A stretch of 64,000 bases of DNA, taken from assembly GCA_023630585.1 (NCBI GenBank), contig CM042539.1, forward strand, positions 27,056,255 to 27,120,254, given 5' to 3'. Shown in pieces: positions 10,664 to 22,866 of the stretch. The stretch's first letter is position 1. Each line of letters opens with the position of its first letter. The stretch is from Cranoglanis bouderius. Its lineage: Eukaryota > Chordata > Actinopteri > Siluriformes > Cranoglanididae. The position numbers and the translations under genes are program-made. The notes below the pieces were generated by a model, which saw only the letters and a program-made list of their open reading frames with translations, searched no databases and was not told the origin of the DNA.

Positions 10664-11928
10664 CAGTGCCCTCCACTAATATTGGCACCCTTGCTAAATA
10701 TGAGCAAAGAAGGCTATGAAAAATTGTCTTTATTGTTTAACCCTTTGTTCAAGAAATTCACAAAAATACTCATAGATATCAAACAATTGCAAACGAAACA
10801 CAGGTTTATATATAAAAAAATGTATCTTGTTTAATATGTAATATGCACAGTACTGTGCAAAAGCTTTAGGCACATGCAAAGAAATGCTGTAGAGCAAAGA
10901 TGCCTTCAAAATGATGAAATTAAATGTTTCTACATTAAAAAAAAAAAATACTGTAAAGAGCAGTAAACAGTAGTAAATGAAACAAAGTCAAAGTTTGGTG
11001 TGACAAAAAAAAAAAAAATTAAAATTAAAATAGTACTCTCTGGTACAATTAGTGCAGTTTTAGAAGGAAATGAGCTGGTAAGTTTTACTGAGCATCTTGC
11101 AGAACCAGCCACAGTTCTTCTGGAGACTTTGACTTTCGCACTTGATTCTTATTTTTGCAGCAAAGCCCAGCAGCCTTCATTGTGTTTTTTGTCTGAAAAG
11201 TGTCTCCGTAATATGCTGCTTTCTTTAATGACATACAAACATCTTTCTGTAACATTTAATTTTGTGCTGGAAAACTAAAATAAAAATCTATAACAAAGTT
11301 TGTACTAAAAAAAATTGTGCAACAATTATTGGAACTCTTTTAGCCAATACTTTGTGCTACTTCCTTTTGCCAGGATAACAGCTCTGAGTATTCTCCTATA
11401 ATGCCTGATGAGGTTGGAGAATACATGGCAAGGGATCTGACCCCAAGACACAACTAACTTCTGCAATTCTACAGCTGTGATCCTTGGAGATTTTTTGGCC
11501 ACTCAAACCATCCTCTTCACAATGTGTTGAGACAATATAGACACACATCCAATTCCAGGTTGATTCATAACATTTCCAGTTGACTGGAACTTCTTAATTA
11601 TTGCCCTGATGGTGGAAATTGGCATTTTCAATGCTTGCACTATTTTCTTATAGCTACTTCCCATTTTATTGTTATGAATAAAAATATATCAATGGGAATA
11701 TACTTCAAATATATTTTTCTCATATGGGGTGCCAATAATTGTTGCACACCTATATTTAACAATAATATATTTTTTAGACAAACCTGTGTTTTGTTTGCAA
11801 TTGTTTGATATCCACGAGAGCAGGGTATTTTTTGAACAAAAGATCAAAAGGTTAAACAATAAAGACAATTTTTCACAGCTTTCTTTGCTCATATTGTCCA
11901 AGGGTGCCAATATTAGTGGAGGGCACTG
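10664..11928. mobile_element. Non-autonomous Tc1-like element (copy A)
   Basis: Inverted ends CAGTGCCCTCCACTAATATT on the left and AATATTAGTGGAGGGCACTG on the right, with matching subterminal sequence for about 170 bases (words 'atatcaaacaattgcaaacg' and 'gtttgcaattgtttgatatc'). A second element beginning 'cagtactgtgcaaaagctttaggcac' at about 10,853 is nested inside. A decayed Tc1-like transposase remnant follows on the minus strand at 11,330-11,640. The whole sits inside a BEL/Pao relic. The partner at 57,824-58,827 lacks the left end. Confidence 0.75.
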
Positions 11929-11934
11929 TATGTG

Positions 11935-13020
11935 ACAACAAGAAAGAGCTGTCATTGGAAGATTATCAGTTCATGAAGGCTATGTCAGCTCATCTGTTTA
12001 ATGATCATTAATGCACTAGAACACTTGGTGATGCCCAATAACCATCATGTAGTTGAACAGCATGCCTTTAACCTTGAAACAGTCCAGAGCTTTCATGATG
12101 AGTACAGGATTTCATGTATAGCATGACTGCAACTGAAAACTACGAGATGAGGAGCTTCATGCAGATGACCAAATAGTATGGTATCCATTACCACTTTTGA
12201 TCACCATCAAAAATGGGTGCTTTAAATAGTTTTTTGTTTATACTGCAAGCTTCCAAAGCACATCACTGAATGTAGAACTTGTACAGGGGCCAACACACTT
12301 GTTGGAGTGTTGATAATTACCTAGCAGTTATTTATTTATTATTTATTTATTGATAAGATTTAGGCAGGAAAGAGTTACCATCATGGGTAATGTTGAGGCA
12401 ATGTACCACCGGGTAATGGTGACTGATAAAGATGCAAACCTGTTGACATTCCTGGTGTGGCCAGAAGGAGATCTTAGGCAAAGGCTAGAAAGTACCAGAT
12501 GGCATTATATCTTTGGAACTGAGCTATCCTGCCAGATGTGCACATTTTGCCCTGACAAACATAGCATAAGACAACAGAGACTCTTCAACATTTGAGACAA
12601 TTGGAAGAATGTTGAGAAATTTCAATATGATTGACTGCTTAAAATTTGTGTCTTCAGCTTTTATGCTTAAAAGGTGGCTTCAGAATCACAAAATGGAAGA
12701 GCAACAGCAAAGCTGTCATCAGTTCCAGTGAAAGAGAGAGTCAAGGATCTGGACTTGTGGCATGACATTCTTCCTGTGGACAAGACTCTAGGAATACAGT
12801 GGTGCTTGCTCTTTCATTCATTTTATTTAGGATATCTGCAAAGTAAAACACATTCATTGGTCAACCACTGAACCATTATCCATCCTCAGTTCCATTTATG
12901 ACCATCCTGTTTCCTTTCATCTTACCATCAGAGATGATTCTGCAGCAACTCTGTAAAGAAAAACTCCATTGGGATGAGACATTCCAGAAAAAGGATCTGA
13001 TAGATTAAGTGAATGGCTTA
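11935..13020 (+). mobile_element. BEL/Pao retrotransposon Pol relic (copy A)
   Basis: The translation shows reverse transcriptase wording of BEL/Pao elements: GNVEAMYHRVMV and DANLLTFLVWPEGDL at 12,350-12,480. It goes on to a VKERVKDLDLWHDILPVDK-type segment at 12,735-12,790, and ILQQLCKEKLHWDET near 12,940. The upstream part (11,940-12,350) reads as the pre-RT region with many stops. Multiple stops and frameshifts make it dead. The Tc1-like element at 10,664-11,928 interrupts it. Confidence 0.75.
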
Positions 13021-13424
13021 CTGATCTGAGTCGACTATAAACCTTTAGTGTATGCCATTGTTTAAAACCTGAGGAATCTGGGTCTGTATGGTCAACCCAA
13101 AGGCAGCTTAATCACTACTCAGATGCTAGTGAGAGTGGGTAAGGAGTTGTTTCTCTACCTCAAATAATTCTTCCAAAGAAGCATTTTGCTACCTATAGTG
13201 CTGCCACACGTACAATAAATAATAAAAGTGTATATTGGTGGTGTTCATTGTACGTAGAGAGATCACAAGGCAAAGTAGCTGAACAAAAATGGCAGACCTA
13301 CCAACCGATCACGTCCACCCTCCCTGGCTGGTGGCTGTCATATGACAGTGGAGAGCTGGCTGATAGGTGGGAATTGGCCAAGACCAAATTAGGGAGAAAA
13401 TGGGGGCAAAATAAATGAAATAAT
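13020..13424. other. Decayed retroelement and MITE-like DNA
   Basis: 13,020-13,190 may be the tail of the BEL relic. 13,280-13,420 contains 'ggcagacctaccaaccgatc' and 'gaattggccaagaccaaatt', wording of a short fish interspersed repeat. No gene seen. Confidence 0.35.
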
Positions 13425-13850
13425 AACCCGCCCTTAGCTGAATGATTATCTAGAGCACTGCGAAAGGAAGAGGAAGACAATGGGAGATTAGATGCTCTCA
13501 TCTGGCCTACCTCTTCCAAACTGGCTTCATAGCACTGATGGCCTACTACACAGTCACAGGATTATGAGGACAAGGTCAGGGGAAAAAATGGGGCCAAAGG
13601 GTTATCGAGATGCAAGAAGTCCTGGACTGGAGTGTAGAGAGTACAGTAGAAGTTATATAGAATGCACTGAAAGGTTGTTAAATCATAGCTGTCTTAGTTT
13701 CTTATGCTTTATAACAGAGACAATGAAAAACAGAATAGATGCTGTTTATATTATGGTTAACGAGAAAACAATTTTTTCTTCCTGTACTGTTTTTATGCCT
13801 TTTTGTTGGATGAGCGCTTAAAATTTCATTCTTTTTATTCATAGCAAACA
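13424..13850 (+). pseudogene. Short-form rapunzel pseudogene with 3' UTR (copy A)
   Basis: Only the last ~75 codons remain. RP*LNDYLEHCERKRK aligns with RPLLHDYLNHC of the gene at 54,365, then CSHLAYLFQTGFIALMAYYT aligns with its hydrophobic segment, and KKWGQRVIEMQEVLDW with its C-terminus. There is a stop after RP, a frameshift before CSHL and a TGA after TVTGL. The 3' flank from 13,640 (ctgtcttagtttct, gttggat) matches the 3' UTR of the intact short-form genes. The 5' two-thirds are absent and replaced by repeat DNA. Confidence 0.85.
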
Positions 13851-13879
13851 GATTATGCAGATTATTGGACAACTGATCC

Positions 13880-14050
13880 AATATTGGGCTACTGATCAGA
13901 AGGTCGTGAGTTCAAATCCAAGCACTGCCAAGCTGCCACTGTGGGCCCTTGAGCAAGGCCCTTAACCCTCAACTGCTCAGATGTATAAATGACATAAATG
14001 TAAGTCGCTCTGGATAAGGGCGTCTGCCAAATGCCGTAAATGTAAATGTA
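13880..14050 (+). mobile_element. tRNA-derived SINE (copy A)
   Basis: Contains a B-box-like tract (ggtcgtgagttcaaatcc) and the fish SINE body 'aaggcccttaaccctcaact ... gtaagtcgctctggataagg gcgtctgccaaatgc'. It carries a short (taaatg)n-like tail. The same family, in opposite orientation, occurs at 20,400-20,581. Confidence 0.8.
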
Positions 14051-14310
14051 ATTATTAGTAAAGCTGTATATTTTCACCAACATATTTGTGTATTTTATGA
14101 TCAGTGATCCATGATTTCTGAACTGTTCAACATATAGATTCACGTGCTTACAACAGAGAATATGCAAATTTGATTGTTTTGAATCATTAGGTTCGTGACA
14201 CCTGCAGGTTTTACAAATAATTACATTAGCATGTTAGCCTCAAAACACTTAACATTTCTATACAAACTACCCATATGGTATACCCAGGCTGTCAGCATAT
14301 GAGACTCGAA

Positions 14311-14415
14311 TACGGTGCCTTTCATAAGTATTCACCCCCTTGAGCTTTTCCGCATTCTGTAGTGTTACAACCCAGAACTGAAATGAACTTAATTGGGCTT
14401 ATATTATATATCATG
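14311..14415 (+). mobile_element. Solo Tc1-like terminus (copy A)
   Basis: 'acggtgcctttcataagtat tcacccc' is the end of a Tc1-like transposon. The same end is found at 55,505 and, in copy B, at 61,208. No second end or transposase follows. Confidence 0.6.
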
Positions 14416-14534
14416 AACCTATACAAAATAGCCTATAATATTGAACCTCGTGAATCTTTGCTTCTCTCCTCTTTACCAAGTCATTGACTTTTGGTGCACT
14501 GCCTCCTCTAGGCAGAATGGAGGCTGTATCATAT

Positions 14535-14660
14535 TCCTGTGCGCCTGTGCACATGCCTCTTCTGCATCGGCCTAATCCCTCTGAGAACTGTGATGGACTG
14601 AGAAGATAATGTGAAAGAGCGGATGTAGGGGGTGCAATAGATTCCCTTCCCTTGACACAC
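14535..14660 (+). pseudogene. Second rapunzel 3'-end fragment (copy A)
   Basis: 'cctgtgcacatgcctcttct gcatcggcctaatccctctg' aligns with 'ctgtgcacacgcctcacctacctgttctgcatcgg', split as seen, of the truncated rapunzel at 57,500-57,690 (minus). 'ggatgtagggggtgc' and 'ttcccttccc' match the end of the fragment at 5,790. It is short, frameshifted and abuts a (CA)n tract. Confidence 0.6.
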
Positions 14661-14666
14661 ACACGC

Positions 14667-14752
<86 letters not shown>
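14657..14752 (+). repeat. (CA)n microsatellite (copy A)
   Basis: About 48 CA units with a few CG interruptions at the left. Open frames of alternating Cys-Val on the minus strand come from this repeat. The partner at 61,553-61,640 is shorter, so length differs between the duplicate copies. Confidence 0.95.
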
Positions 14753-14756
<4 letters not shown>

Positions 14757-16435
14757 GATTCCTTAAGTATTCCATATTCATATATAGTATATACTTCATT
14801 TTCAAAAATAACTGTATATGTGTAGGCTGGGCCTATCTGCCGATTTGGTGAATATCTATTAGGATGCAAATTTATTTAATGTTAGGAAACTCAGTTCTTT
14901 ATATATGAGACCATAGGGACAAGTGACTTCTCACTTGTGAACATCCTGAAGTATTAATTGCTTTATCTTTCTCTACTGGTCCTGCCAACGCTTGTCTTCC
15001 CTACACCAGCAAAGCAGAGCATCAGCACAGCAGGAAATTCATAATAGAAAAACAGCATAATGAAGTTCATAACAGCTAGCTTAGCCCACAAAAAAATGCA
15101 CAAGAACATCAATACTTATCAAAAAAAGCTAGGTTTGTTTGATAATTAAGAAATGCTGTATCTGCACAATCATATAAAATGCTTTTCTAATGGTCATGTT
15201 TAACATATTTCACCTATTCCACATTTTTGACCAGGAGATGGCGAGCGAGTGTTTTCATTATTATTTACATTTTAGGAGCAGATCCCCTGTGATGTCAGCC
15301 TCCCTAAACAATTGGACTAAACAAATGAAATAAAACCACTAAGAGGCCCCTAATTCATTTGGTTGTTTGGAAGAAAGACATAATTGTCTTTTATTTTTAC
15401 TGAGGTGCATGGCTGATGCCTTCATCTTCAGAAAAAGGGGTGAGAATACATTAGTACACTTGTAGGTTCATTATCATTCACGAACCCTAGCTTTGTTACA
15501 GTTAAATAAGTAGCAGGCAGTGATCAGCACCAAACACTTCCCTATAAGTAATATTTTTATACTAGCACATAATCACATTTTAAATGGTCATACTTTCTTG
15601 TACAGTCCAGTCTGCTAGCTAATTTAGCTAATTAACTCCCTCAAAATACCAAATATCACATCTTTTCTTAAATCAGTGCATTTGTTGTGATTGGGTCCCA
15701 TGCAGCTTGATTGTGATCAGTTGGGTTGATGTTCAGTCAGTCTAAAATAAGCAACAGATATTCTTTTTCCTCTGAGTTTTGTGATAGTCAGATCATAGAT
15801 CATAGGCCCAAATTAGAGCATATGCAATGTGTAAAAAGGCAAGGGCACAGACAAAAGTGCTTCCGTAGAACATTTGCTCTAATGGAATCTTGTGTATTGG
15901 GTGTCTTGAACACTAGCTAAAGTGCTGTAAGTTTCTTTTTATAATTGGAACAGTATTTGGATTTGAAACATTGATTTCAAATGTGGATTAACTACCCAAA
16001 ACTAACAGCTTGATACAGCATACCTTTGCTCATGTTATTTTAATATGTAAAAACACTAAAAGTGAACATGGTTTGGTAATTTGGGACACCATGGCTCAGC
16101 TAAATTGGGACAATCTTAAAATACAAGTGGAGAGAAATAATATAATATAATCTTAAAATATAAGTGGAGAGAGGAAAGATGAACAGACAAATGCTTTAGA
16201 ATGTGATAGAAGAAGAAATGGGCTTTCAGAGCAATGGACAAGGAGGACATGAGGTGGATACAGAGAGAACGGAAAGTAAATAGAGCAAGAACTCCTATAA
16301 AAAGAAGCTTCGGACCAAGCTGCAGCAGAATATGTAAGGAGTGTGTAGTGATGTGAATCTGACCGCTGGTATCAACAGCAGTGGCCAAGCTGAGGGAATA
16401 TTGGTCTACTGAACTGAACCAGTTTTTCAATTAGT
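14753..16435. other. No gene recognised
   Basis: AT-rich DNA of copy A without a coding signal I can support. Open frames are short on both strands, and those at 15,726 and 16,116 are almost unchanged in copy B only because the copies are recent. Confidence 0.35.
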
Positions 16436-16720
16436 TTTACAGTGGTGCCGAAACCCAGGAGGAGGTACAAGACACAGCCTGCTTCCCTGCTCAGCGAGAA
16501 ACTACATTCTCACCAGCCTCTACCACATACAACACCAAGCCTTTCTTGACCTGTGCCAGGAACAACAGTTGCACTTTGAAGACTTTGCTAAGTAGCATGA
16601 CCGATGGGTCCAGATGCTACTGCAACCTGCACATAATGCTCAAAATGATGTCCTCCATTGATGAGAAAAATCTTTGCATGTCAGTAAAGAAAAAAACATT
16701 TTAAAAAAAGAATGCTGGCT
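16436..16720 (+). mobile_element. Possible primer-binding site and gag relic (low confidence)
   Basis: 'tggtgccgaaacccaggagg' at 16,443 resembles a retroelement primer-binding site placed just after an LTR ending 'tttaca'. The following translation has gag-like wording with stops. No LTR pair could be delimited. The same sequence occurs in copy B at about 63,329. Confidence 0.3.
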
Positions 16721-17490
16721 GTCAGGTCTTACCAGGAAAAACAAAACAAAACAAAAAAAAGAAACAGATGCTTAGAAGAATTTTCCAGTCAATTACCCTA
16801 TTGTCATGGAAACGTTTGTTTAGATCAGTGTTGTTAACTGCTTTTTATAGTACATTTTTAAAGTATTTTTAATTCACAAACTTAATCACTATTAGCTTTC
16901 TGTTATTTTTTTCATGTTTTTGGTAATCCCTTTTTTGTAGATACCAGAACTAGAGACAGCTATCATAGATTTGTCTGCACCAAAGGCAAGAAATCTGAAC
17001 AAATTTATTAGAAATCTGATGGTATTTAAATGTCTGAGGCAAAATGGTTTGTTGCCTTTGTTTTAAAGAAGAACATTTTTAAGTTATAAGAAAAGGTATG
17101 AATTTTAACTCTGTCATAACCCTATTCTTGATCTTTAGAAGTGTTTATTCTCGAGTCTTGCAAATTGTTGCAAATTTAAATTTACACCACCTGTATCTAT
17201 ATAATGCTCAAAATATCTGTATCTGTATTAAGATTTAAACCGGCAGTGAGCATGGCCTCTACTGCAAGGTTGATTTTTTTTTAAAAATTCTATTGAAACC
17301 CTGAATACACTGGAAAACCCCTTACAGGTAGAAACAACAAACTGTCATAGTGTGTGAATTCCTTTCATTGTTCAAGGTTATAAATGGTTACACTGAAAGA
17401 GGAACCGGTTTTTAATCCTGTTCACACAGCTATTATTTTTGTTTGTACCTGCCTGCAATATTTTCTAATGAATTCAGTTGGTTATGTATA

Positions 17491-18622
17491 TACACCACTC
17501 AGCCATAACAGTAAAACCACCTGCATCATATTGTGTAGGTCCCCCTTGTGCCGCCAGAACAGCTCTGACCGATCGAGGCATGGACTCCACCAAGATGTTA
17601 GCAGCAGATCCTTTAAGTCCTGTAAGTTATGATGTGGGGCCTCCATGGATTGGACTTGTTTGAGATCTGGGGAATTTGGAGGCCAAGTCAACACCTTGAC
17701 ACTCTTTGTCATGTTCCTCAAACCATTCCTGAACATTTTTTGCAGTGTGGTAGGGCGCATTACCCTGCTGAAAGAGACCACTGCCATTAGAGAATACCAT
17801 TGCGATGAAAGGTATGCGATGTACTTGGTTTGCAATAATGTTTCAGTAGGTGGTATGTGTCAAAGTCACATCCACGTGAATGCCAGGAATGCTCAACTTT
17901 TCACAGCAGAACATTGCCCAGAGCATCACACTGCCTCTGCCAGCTTGTCTTCTTCTCATAGTGTATCCTGGTGCCATCTCTTCCCTAGGTATGTGATGCA
18001 CATGCACCCGGCCGTCCACATGATGTAAAAGAAAACATGATTAAACAGACCAGGCCATGTTCTTCCATTGCTCCATGGTCCAGTTCTGATGCTCACATAC
18101 CTATTGTAGTCACTTTTGGTGGGGTACATGGGTCAGCAGGGGCACTCTGACCGGTCTGCAGCTACACAGCCCCACCTTTCTATCATAGCCAGCATTAACT
18201 TCAACAGCAATTTGTGTTACAGTAGCTCTTCTGTAAGATCGGACCAGACGGGCTAGCCTTCACTCCCCACATGCATCAATGAGCCTTGGGCACCCATGTC
18301 CCTGTCGCCGGTTCACCGGTTGTCCTTCCTTTGACCACTTTTGGTAGGTATGAACCACTGCATACTGGGAACACCCCATAAGACCTGCTGTTTTGGAGAT
18401 GCTCCGACCCAGTCGTCTAGCCATCACAATTTGGCCCTCATCAAAATCACTCAGATCCTTATGCTTGGCAATTTTTCCTGCTTCCAACACATCAACTTCG
18501 AGAACTGACTGTTCACTTGCTGTCTAATATATCCCACCCCTTGGCAGGCGCCAATGTAACAAGATAATCAATATTATTCACTTCACCTCTCAGTGGTTGT
18601 AATGTTATGGCTGATTGGTGTG
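17491..18622 (-). mobile_element. Tc1-like element, decayed
   Basis: Inverted ends TACACCACTCAGCCATAACA (left) and TGTTATGGCTGATTGGTGTG (right) flanked by TATA-rich DNA. The minus strand encodes the N-terminal helix-turn-helix of a transposase (SDFDEGQIVMARRLGRSI ... GCSQYAVVHTYQKW) at 18,260-18,490 and broken remains to 17,500. No intact catalytic domain is left. Confidence 0.85.
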
Positions 18623-19004
18623 TATATACACACAGTCAGAGCAATTCACAAACAAGGAGTTACACAAACATGCACACCTCACACAGACCTTCTGCAGGTC
18701 AGTTATTCCGCTTGTAGAAGTCTAAGGGGATGCCTTAGAGTACCATCATTTTAAAACCCTGGTGGAGAGTTTAGTACAATAAGAAACAAAAGACAAGGAT
18801 TTTTTTTAATCAATGTGCTAATTTAAGTGCTTTGTGAAGAGATAGAGTTTTAGTCTTCAGTTGGTTGTCCATGGTTACCCCAGTGTTGTGCGCAGTGACA
18901 GATGGTGAGAGCTGAGAGTTTTCCAAGGAAATCACAAGAGCTTGACATGGGGATGAAAAAATGAATAATGCCTTCTTCATATCTATAGCTGTTTGTCTCT
19001 GTGT

Positions 19005-19082
<78 letters not shown>

Positions 19083-19307
19083 GTGTGTGTTAAGGTGTGT
19101 CTAAAGTCACAGAGTTGGATTCTTAAGGATATTATCAGACCTTAAATTACTGCTGAACTCAGCAAAATCTGTACATGTAAGAACATGTTATGGAAGGAGG
19201 TTGTTTTCTTATGAACATTTTCCAGCCTGTTGGACTGCTTGTCTCAAGGTTTTGTCTCTACTTGCTATTGCATACTGATTAAAATATGGCTTCAGTTTTA
19301 TTTAACT
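18623..19307. repeat. Intergenic DNA with (TG)n microsatellite at 19,008-19,090
   Basis: About 40 TG units with one CG interruption. No gene in the flanks. Confidence 0.85.
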
Positions 19308-19308
19308 A

Positions 19309-21007
19309 CAGTGGTGCTTGAAAGTTTGTGAACCCTTTAGAATTTTTTATATTTCTACATAAATATGATCATCAGATTTTCACACAAGTCCTAAAAGTAG
19401 ATGAAGAGAACCCAGTTAAACAAATGAGACAAAAATATTATGCTTGGTAATTTATTTATTGAGGAAAATGATGCAATATTACATATCTGTGAGTGGCAAA
19501 ATTATGTGAATTATTAGAGGTCATTAAATGGGATGACAATCAGGTGTGAATGAGCACCCTGTTTTATTTAAGAGTCTTATCCTCACAACACATATTTGTG
19601 GAAGTGTATCAAGGCACAAACAAAACAGATTTCTGTTGTTGATGCTCATCAGGTTGGAAAAGGTTACAAAACCATCTCTAAAAAGTTTTGGACTTCACCA
19701 ATCCACAGTCAGACAGATTGTGTACAAATGGAGAAAATTCAAGACCACTGGAGCGGTTAACAAACGAAATTCACTCCAAGAGCAAGACGTGTAATAGTCA
19801 CAAAGGAACCCAGGGTAACTTCTGAACAACTAAAGGCCTCTCTCACATTGGCTAATGTTAATGTTCATAGGTCCACCATCAGGAGAACACTGAACAACAA
19901 TGGTGTGCATGACAGGGTTGCAAGGAGAAAGCCACTGCTCTCCAAAAAGAACATTGCTGCCCTTCTGCAGTTTGCCAACTATCATGTGGACAAGGTTATT
20001 GGAAAAATGTTTTGTGGACAGATGAAACCAAAATAGAATTTTTGGTTTAAATGAGAAGCTTTACGTTTGGAGAAAGGAAAACACTGCATTCCAGCATAAG
20101 AACTATATCCTATCTATGGAACATGGTGGTGGTAGCATCATGGTTTGGGCCTGTTTTGCTGCATCTGGGCCAGGAAGGCTTGCCATCACTGATGGAACAA
20201 TGAACTCTGAATTATACCAGCAATTCTAAAGGAAAATATCAGGACATCTGTCCATGATCTGAAGCTCAAGAGAAAGTAAGTCATGCAGCAAGTCAGTGAC
20301 CCTACACACACAAGTCGTTCTACCAAAGAATGCTTAAAGAAGAATAAAATTAATGTTTGGTAATGGTCAAGTCAAAGCCCTGACCTTAATCCAATAGAAC
20401 ATTTACAGCATTTGGCAGACTCCCTTATCCAGAGTGACTTACATTTATCTCATTTCTACATCTGAGCAGTTAAGGGCCTTGCTCAAGGGCCTAACAGTGG
20501 TAGGGCTTGAACTCATGACCTTCCAATCAGTAGCCCAACATCTTAACCACTGAGCTATCACTGCCAAGCTATTGACACTGCAATAGAAATGTTGTGGAAG
20601 GATCTGAAGCAAACAGTTCATGTGAGGAAACCCACCAACATCCCAGAGCTGAAGCTGTTCTGTACTGAGGAATGTTCTAAAACATGTGCATGTGCATGCG
20701 TATGCCTCCAAGCCAATGTGCATGACTGATCAACAGTTACCGGAAACATTTAGTTGCTTTCAGACTGCACAAGGGGGTCACACCAGATACTGAAAGGAAA
20801 GGTTCACATGCCACTCACAGACATGTAATATTGGGTCATTCTCCTCAATAAGTAAGTGACCAAGTATAATATACTTTTTGTCTCATTTGTTTAATTGGGT
20901 TCTCTTTATCTACTTTTAGGACTTGTGTGCAAATCTGATGTTTTAGGTCATATTTATGCAGAAATATAGAACATTCTAAAGGGTTCACAAACTTTTAAAC
21001 ACCACAG
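19309..21007 (+). mobile_element. Tc1-like element with SINE insertion
   Basis: Ends CAGTGGTGCTTGAAAGTTTG (left) and, at the right, 'cacaaacttttaaacaccac' just before 21,007. Plus-strand transposase remains: helix-turn-helix wording at 19,650-19,790 (KSFGLHQSTVRQIVYKWRKF), RSTIRRTLNNNGVH at 19,868, and later catalytic-region words with stops. The element family is the same as at 39,261-43,295. A SINE at 20,400-20,581 interrupts the last third. Confidence 0.85.
20400..20581 (-). mobile_element. tRNA-derived SINE inside the Tc1-like element
   Basis: Reverse-orientation copy of the SINE at 13,880. It is flanked by the target-site duplication AATAGAA at 20,393-20,399 and 20,582-20,588, which fixes its limits. 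The interrupted transposase reads across the site (ccaatagaa...aatagaaatgttgtgg). Confidence 0.9.
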
Positions 21008-21600
21008 TAAACTATAGAAATATCAAGTGTGCTAACTAGCTGTCTTGATAACTAGCATCAGGGCCAATTCACCAGGTGACTGAGAATAAAGTAACATATC
21101 GTGGAGGCATGAGTTGGTTACATAAACCCCAGTGTAGCAAATCTGTTTTTTTTTTTTAGCTTAATTCATTATATTTTTTCTGTTTATAATTGAAAAAACA
21201 TCTGATCACTGTCTAATTTGTCTAATTTTCACCCCTGAAATCTTCAGCTATGTTGTCTCCACCCCTCTGACCTCCTCGGGGTCAGAGAACAGCCTCTGCT
21301 CGTACTACTGGAATACAGCCTTCATTTTCTGAGCATTTCTCTCTCAAAATGGCTACTGCTGCGCTAGAAAGCCAGAGTTGCGAGATTAGTGGAGTTCTCC
21401 AAGCGCCATCTGGTGGTGAACGACTGTAAACACACACAGGTCTAGAAAGTTTTAAATAAGATGGAATTTAAGGGGTTACCATGCATCAAAAAAACAAAAA
21501 AAATTACCTTTCAGAATAACTTCAGAATTTCAGAATATGTCAAATTTATATATTATATATATTATGACATATTTCAGAATGTCATAATGTCAATATATTT
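21008..21600. other. No gene recognised
   Basis: AT-rich DNA with a short TA-rich near-palindrome around 21,545-21,600. No coding signal. Confidence 0.3.
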
Positions 21601-21850
21601 CAGAATATATAGGTGAATTTTAAGTGATTTTGCAGTAATGTGCAGTAAGCAATTAAAAAAAAAAAAAAAACAATTGCACATTTCCATATAATAAAATTGC
21701 AAAATGGGTCTTTACTCATGTGACACCTGCCCATGCTTGTCTGATGTCCAAATATATAGTGAAAGTGTATTAAAAACAGTATTACCTACTTTTACATTAG
21801 TGTGAATATATTTTCTTCATTGAAACTAAAAATTTATTAAAAATCAATGC
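21600..21850 (+). promoter_or_regulatory. Conserved upstream segment of the plus-strand long-form gene
   Basis: Aligns, inverted, with 5,080-5,240 upstream of the minus-strand long-form gene. Its 21,610-21,700 part ('taatgtgcagtaagca', 'attgcacatttccatataat') also recurs at 23,570-23,640 inside this gene's leader intron. Confidence 0.5.
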
Positions 21851-22409
21851 CATAATGTGCCATAAAATGTTTTGCATTTTAATATATTATCATATTGCTT
21901 TTTATTTCTTACCTTCTGTGATGCAATACTTTGGTACAGTTGTATGAATTTTAATTTAATTACAGTATGTCACGAAATTAGTTAATTAACCTTTTAATAA
22001 CATTGTTTACTCAACCCACAGAATACCAGTGAAAACTTTTCTCCAACACAAGCTCTTAACACACTCACTTGTCTGGCTCACCTTGCTGACAATTAGTAAT
22101 TTGAAGTACTTTTAAGTCCTTAGGTTTTATTTTATTTTACTTTTATTATTATCTTTTTAACTATTTTACGATTACATTATCATTACTCTCACTGTTGGAA
22201 CTTTTTTTTTTTGTGGGGAAAAAACAACTCTCTGTTTTTCAGGACAAGAGCAGAGTAAAGCCATATAAAATTATGTTACAGGATGTTTTCAGGATGTTTT
22301 CTATCACTCTCAGAGTTCTGTGGAATACTCACAGGATATGGAGTCCATCCAAAAGGGGTGTGCTGCGAAGGAGAGAAACTGTAAATACAGATCGAGCCAC
22401 GGAGGCTGC

Positions 22410-22479
22410 AGATCTTCAGCACAGCTGCGCTTCACTGGAACAGCACAGAGGGCACCTCTGCACATTTCACAGACTTACT
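22410..22479 (+). other. Leader exon 1 of the plus-strand long-form gene
   Basis: 'ggcacctctgcacatttcac agacttact' followed by donor gtaagc at 22,480 matches the leader at 4,870-4,807. The TATA position carries GTAAATACAG (22,381), weaker than the TATAAATA of its paralog. The leader intron runs 22,480-24,548. Confidence 0.6.
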
Positions 22480-22639
22480 GTAAGCCTTTTTCTCCTCTCA
22501 GGCTTTGTATAGCCTGCAGTACATTGCTGGGAAGTTTCTATTTAAGTGATGTTTAGATTTAACAGGGCTGGCAGTAATCAAGTCTGGTTGTGTCTAGTTT
22601 AACGAAAACCCAATTATTAAATTTGCTTAGTTGGTTGAT

Positions 22640-22866
22640 TGTGTAACTAAGGGGGCAATTACTTTTTCACACAGGGCTAGTTTGTTTTTGGGTAAATTTT
22701 TTTCCTTTAAATAAAATGATAATTTAAAAACTATATTTTGTGTTTACTCAGGATGTCTTCGTCTTAAATTAAATTTTCCTTGAAGATTTGATACAATTAA
22801 GTGCGACAAATATACAACAATAGAAGACATGATGAAGATGTCAAATACTTTTTCACAGCACTGTAC
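22640..22866. mobile_element. Solo right end of a Tc1-like element
   Basis: 'gggggcaattactttttcac' to 'ctttttcacagcactgta' is the right terminus of the Tc1-like family seen in full at 45,919-51,121. It sits in the leader intron of the plus-strand long-form gene. No left end is seen. Confidence 0.6.

Larger units (their letters stand above)
10923..17113 (+). repeat. Large direct repeat, copy A
   Basis: Nearly identical to 57,824-64,000. Homology begins inside the nested element at 'tgtttctacatt' and continues to the window end of copy B ('tatgaattttaactctgt'). By eye the copies differ at roughly 1 base in 60-120, with small indels and different (CA)n lengths. The offset drifts from 46,899 to 46,887. 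Contents in order: Tc1-like element remainder, BEL/Pao relic, rapunzel pseudogene, SINE, Tc1 terminus, second rapunzel fragment, (CA)n and a stretch of unrecognised DNA. Confidence 0.95.

Noticed and set aside
13917..14000. Possible tRNA gene.
   Set aside because: Only a B-box-like motif is present and the body matches a SINE repeated at 20,400 and 60,777; no cloverleaf could be drawn.
14411..14869. Open frames rich in alternating Cys-Val on the minus strand (also 61,308-61,756).
   Set aside because: They are translations of the (CA)n microsatellite; the flanking text is a rapunzel pseudogene read backwards.
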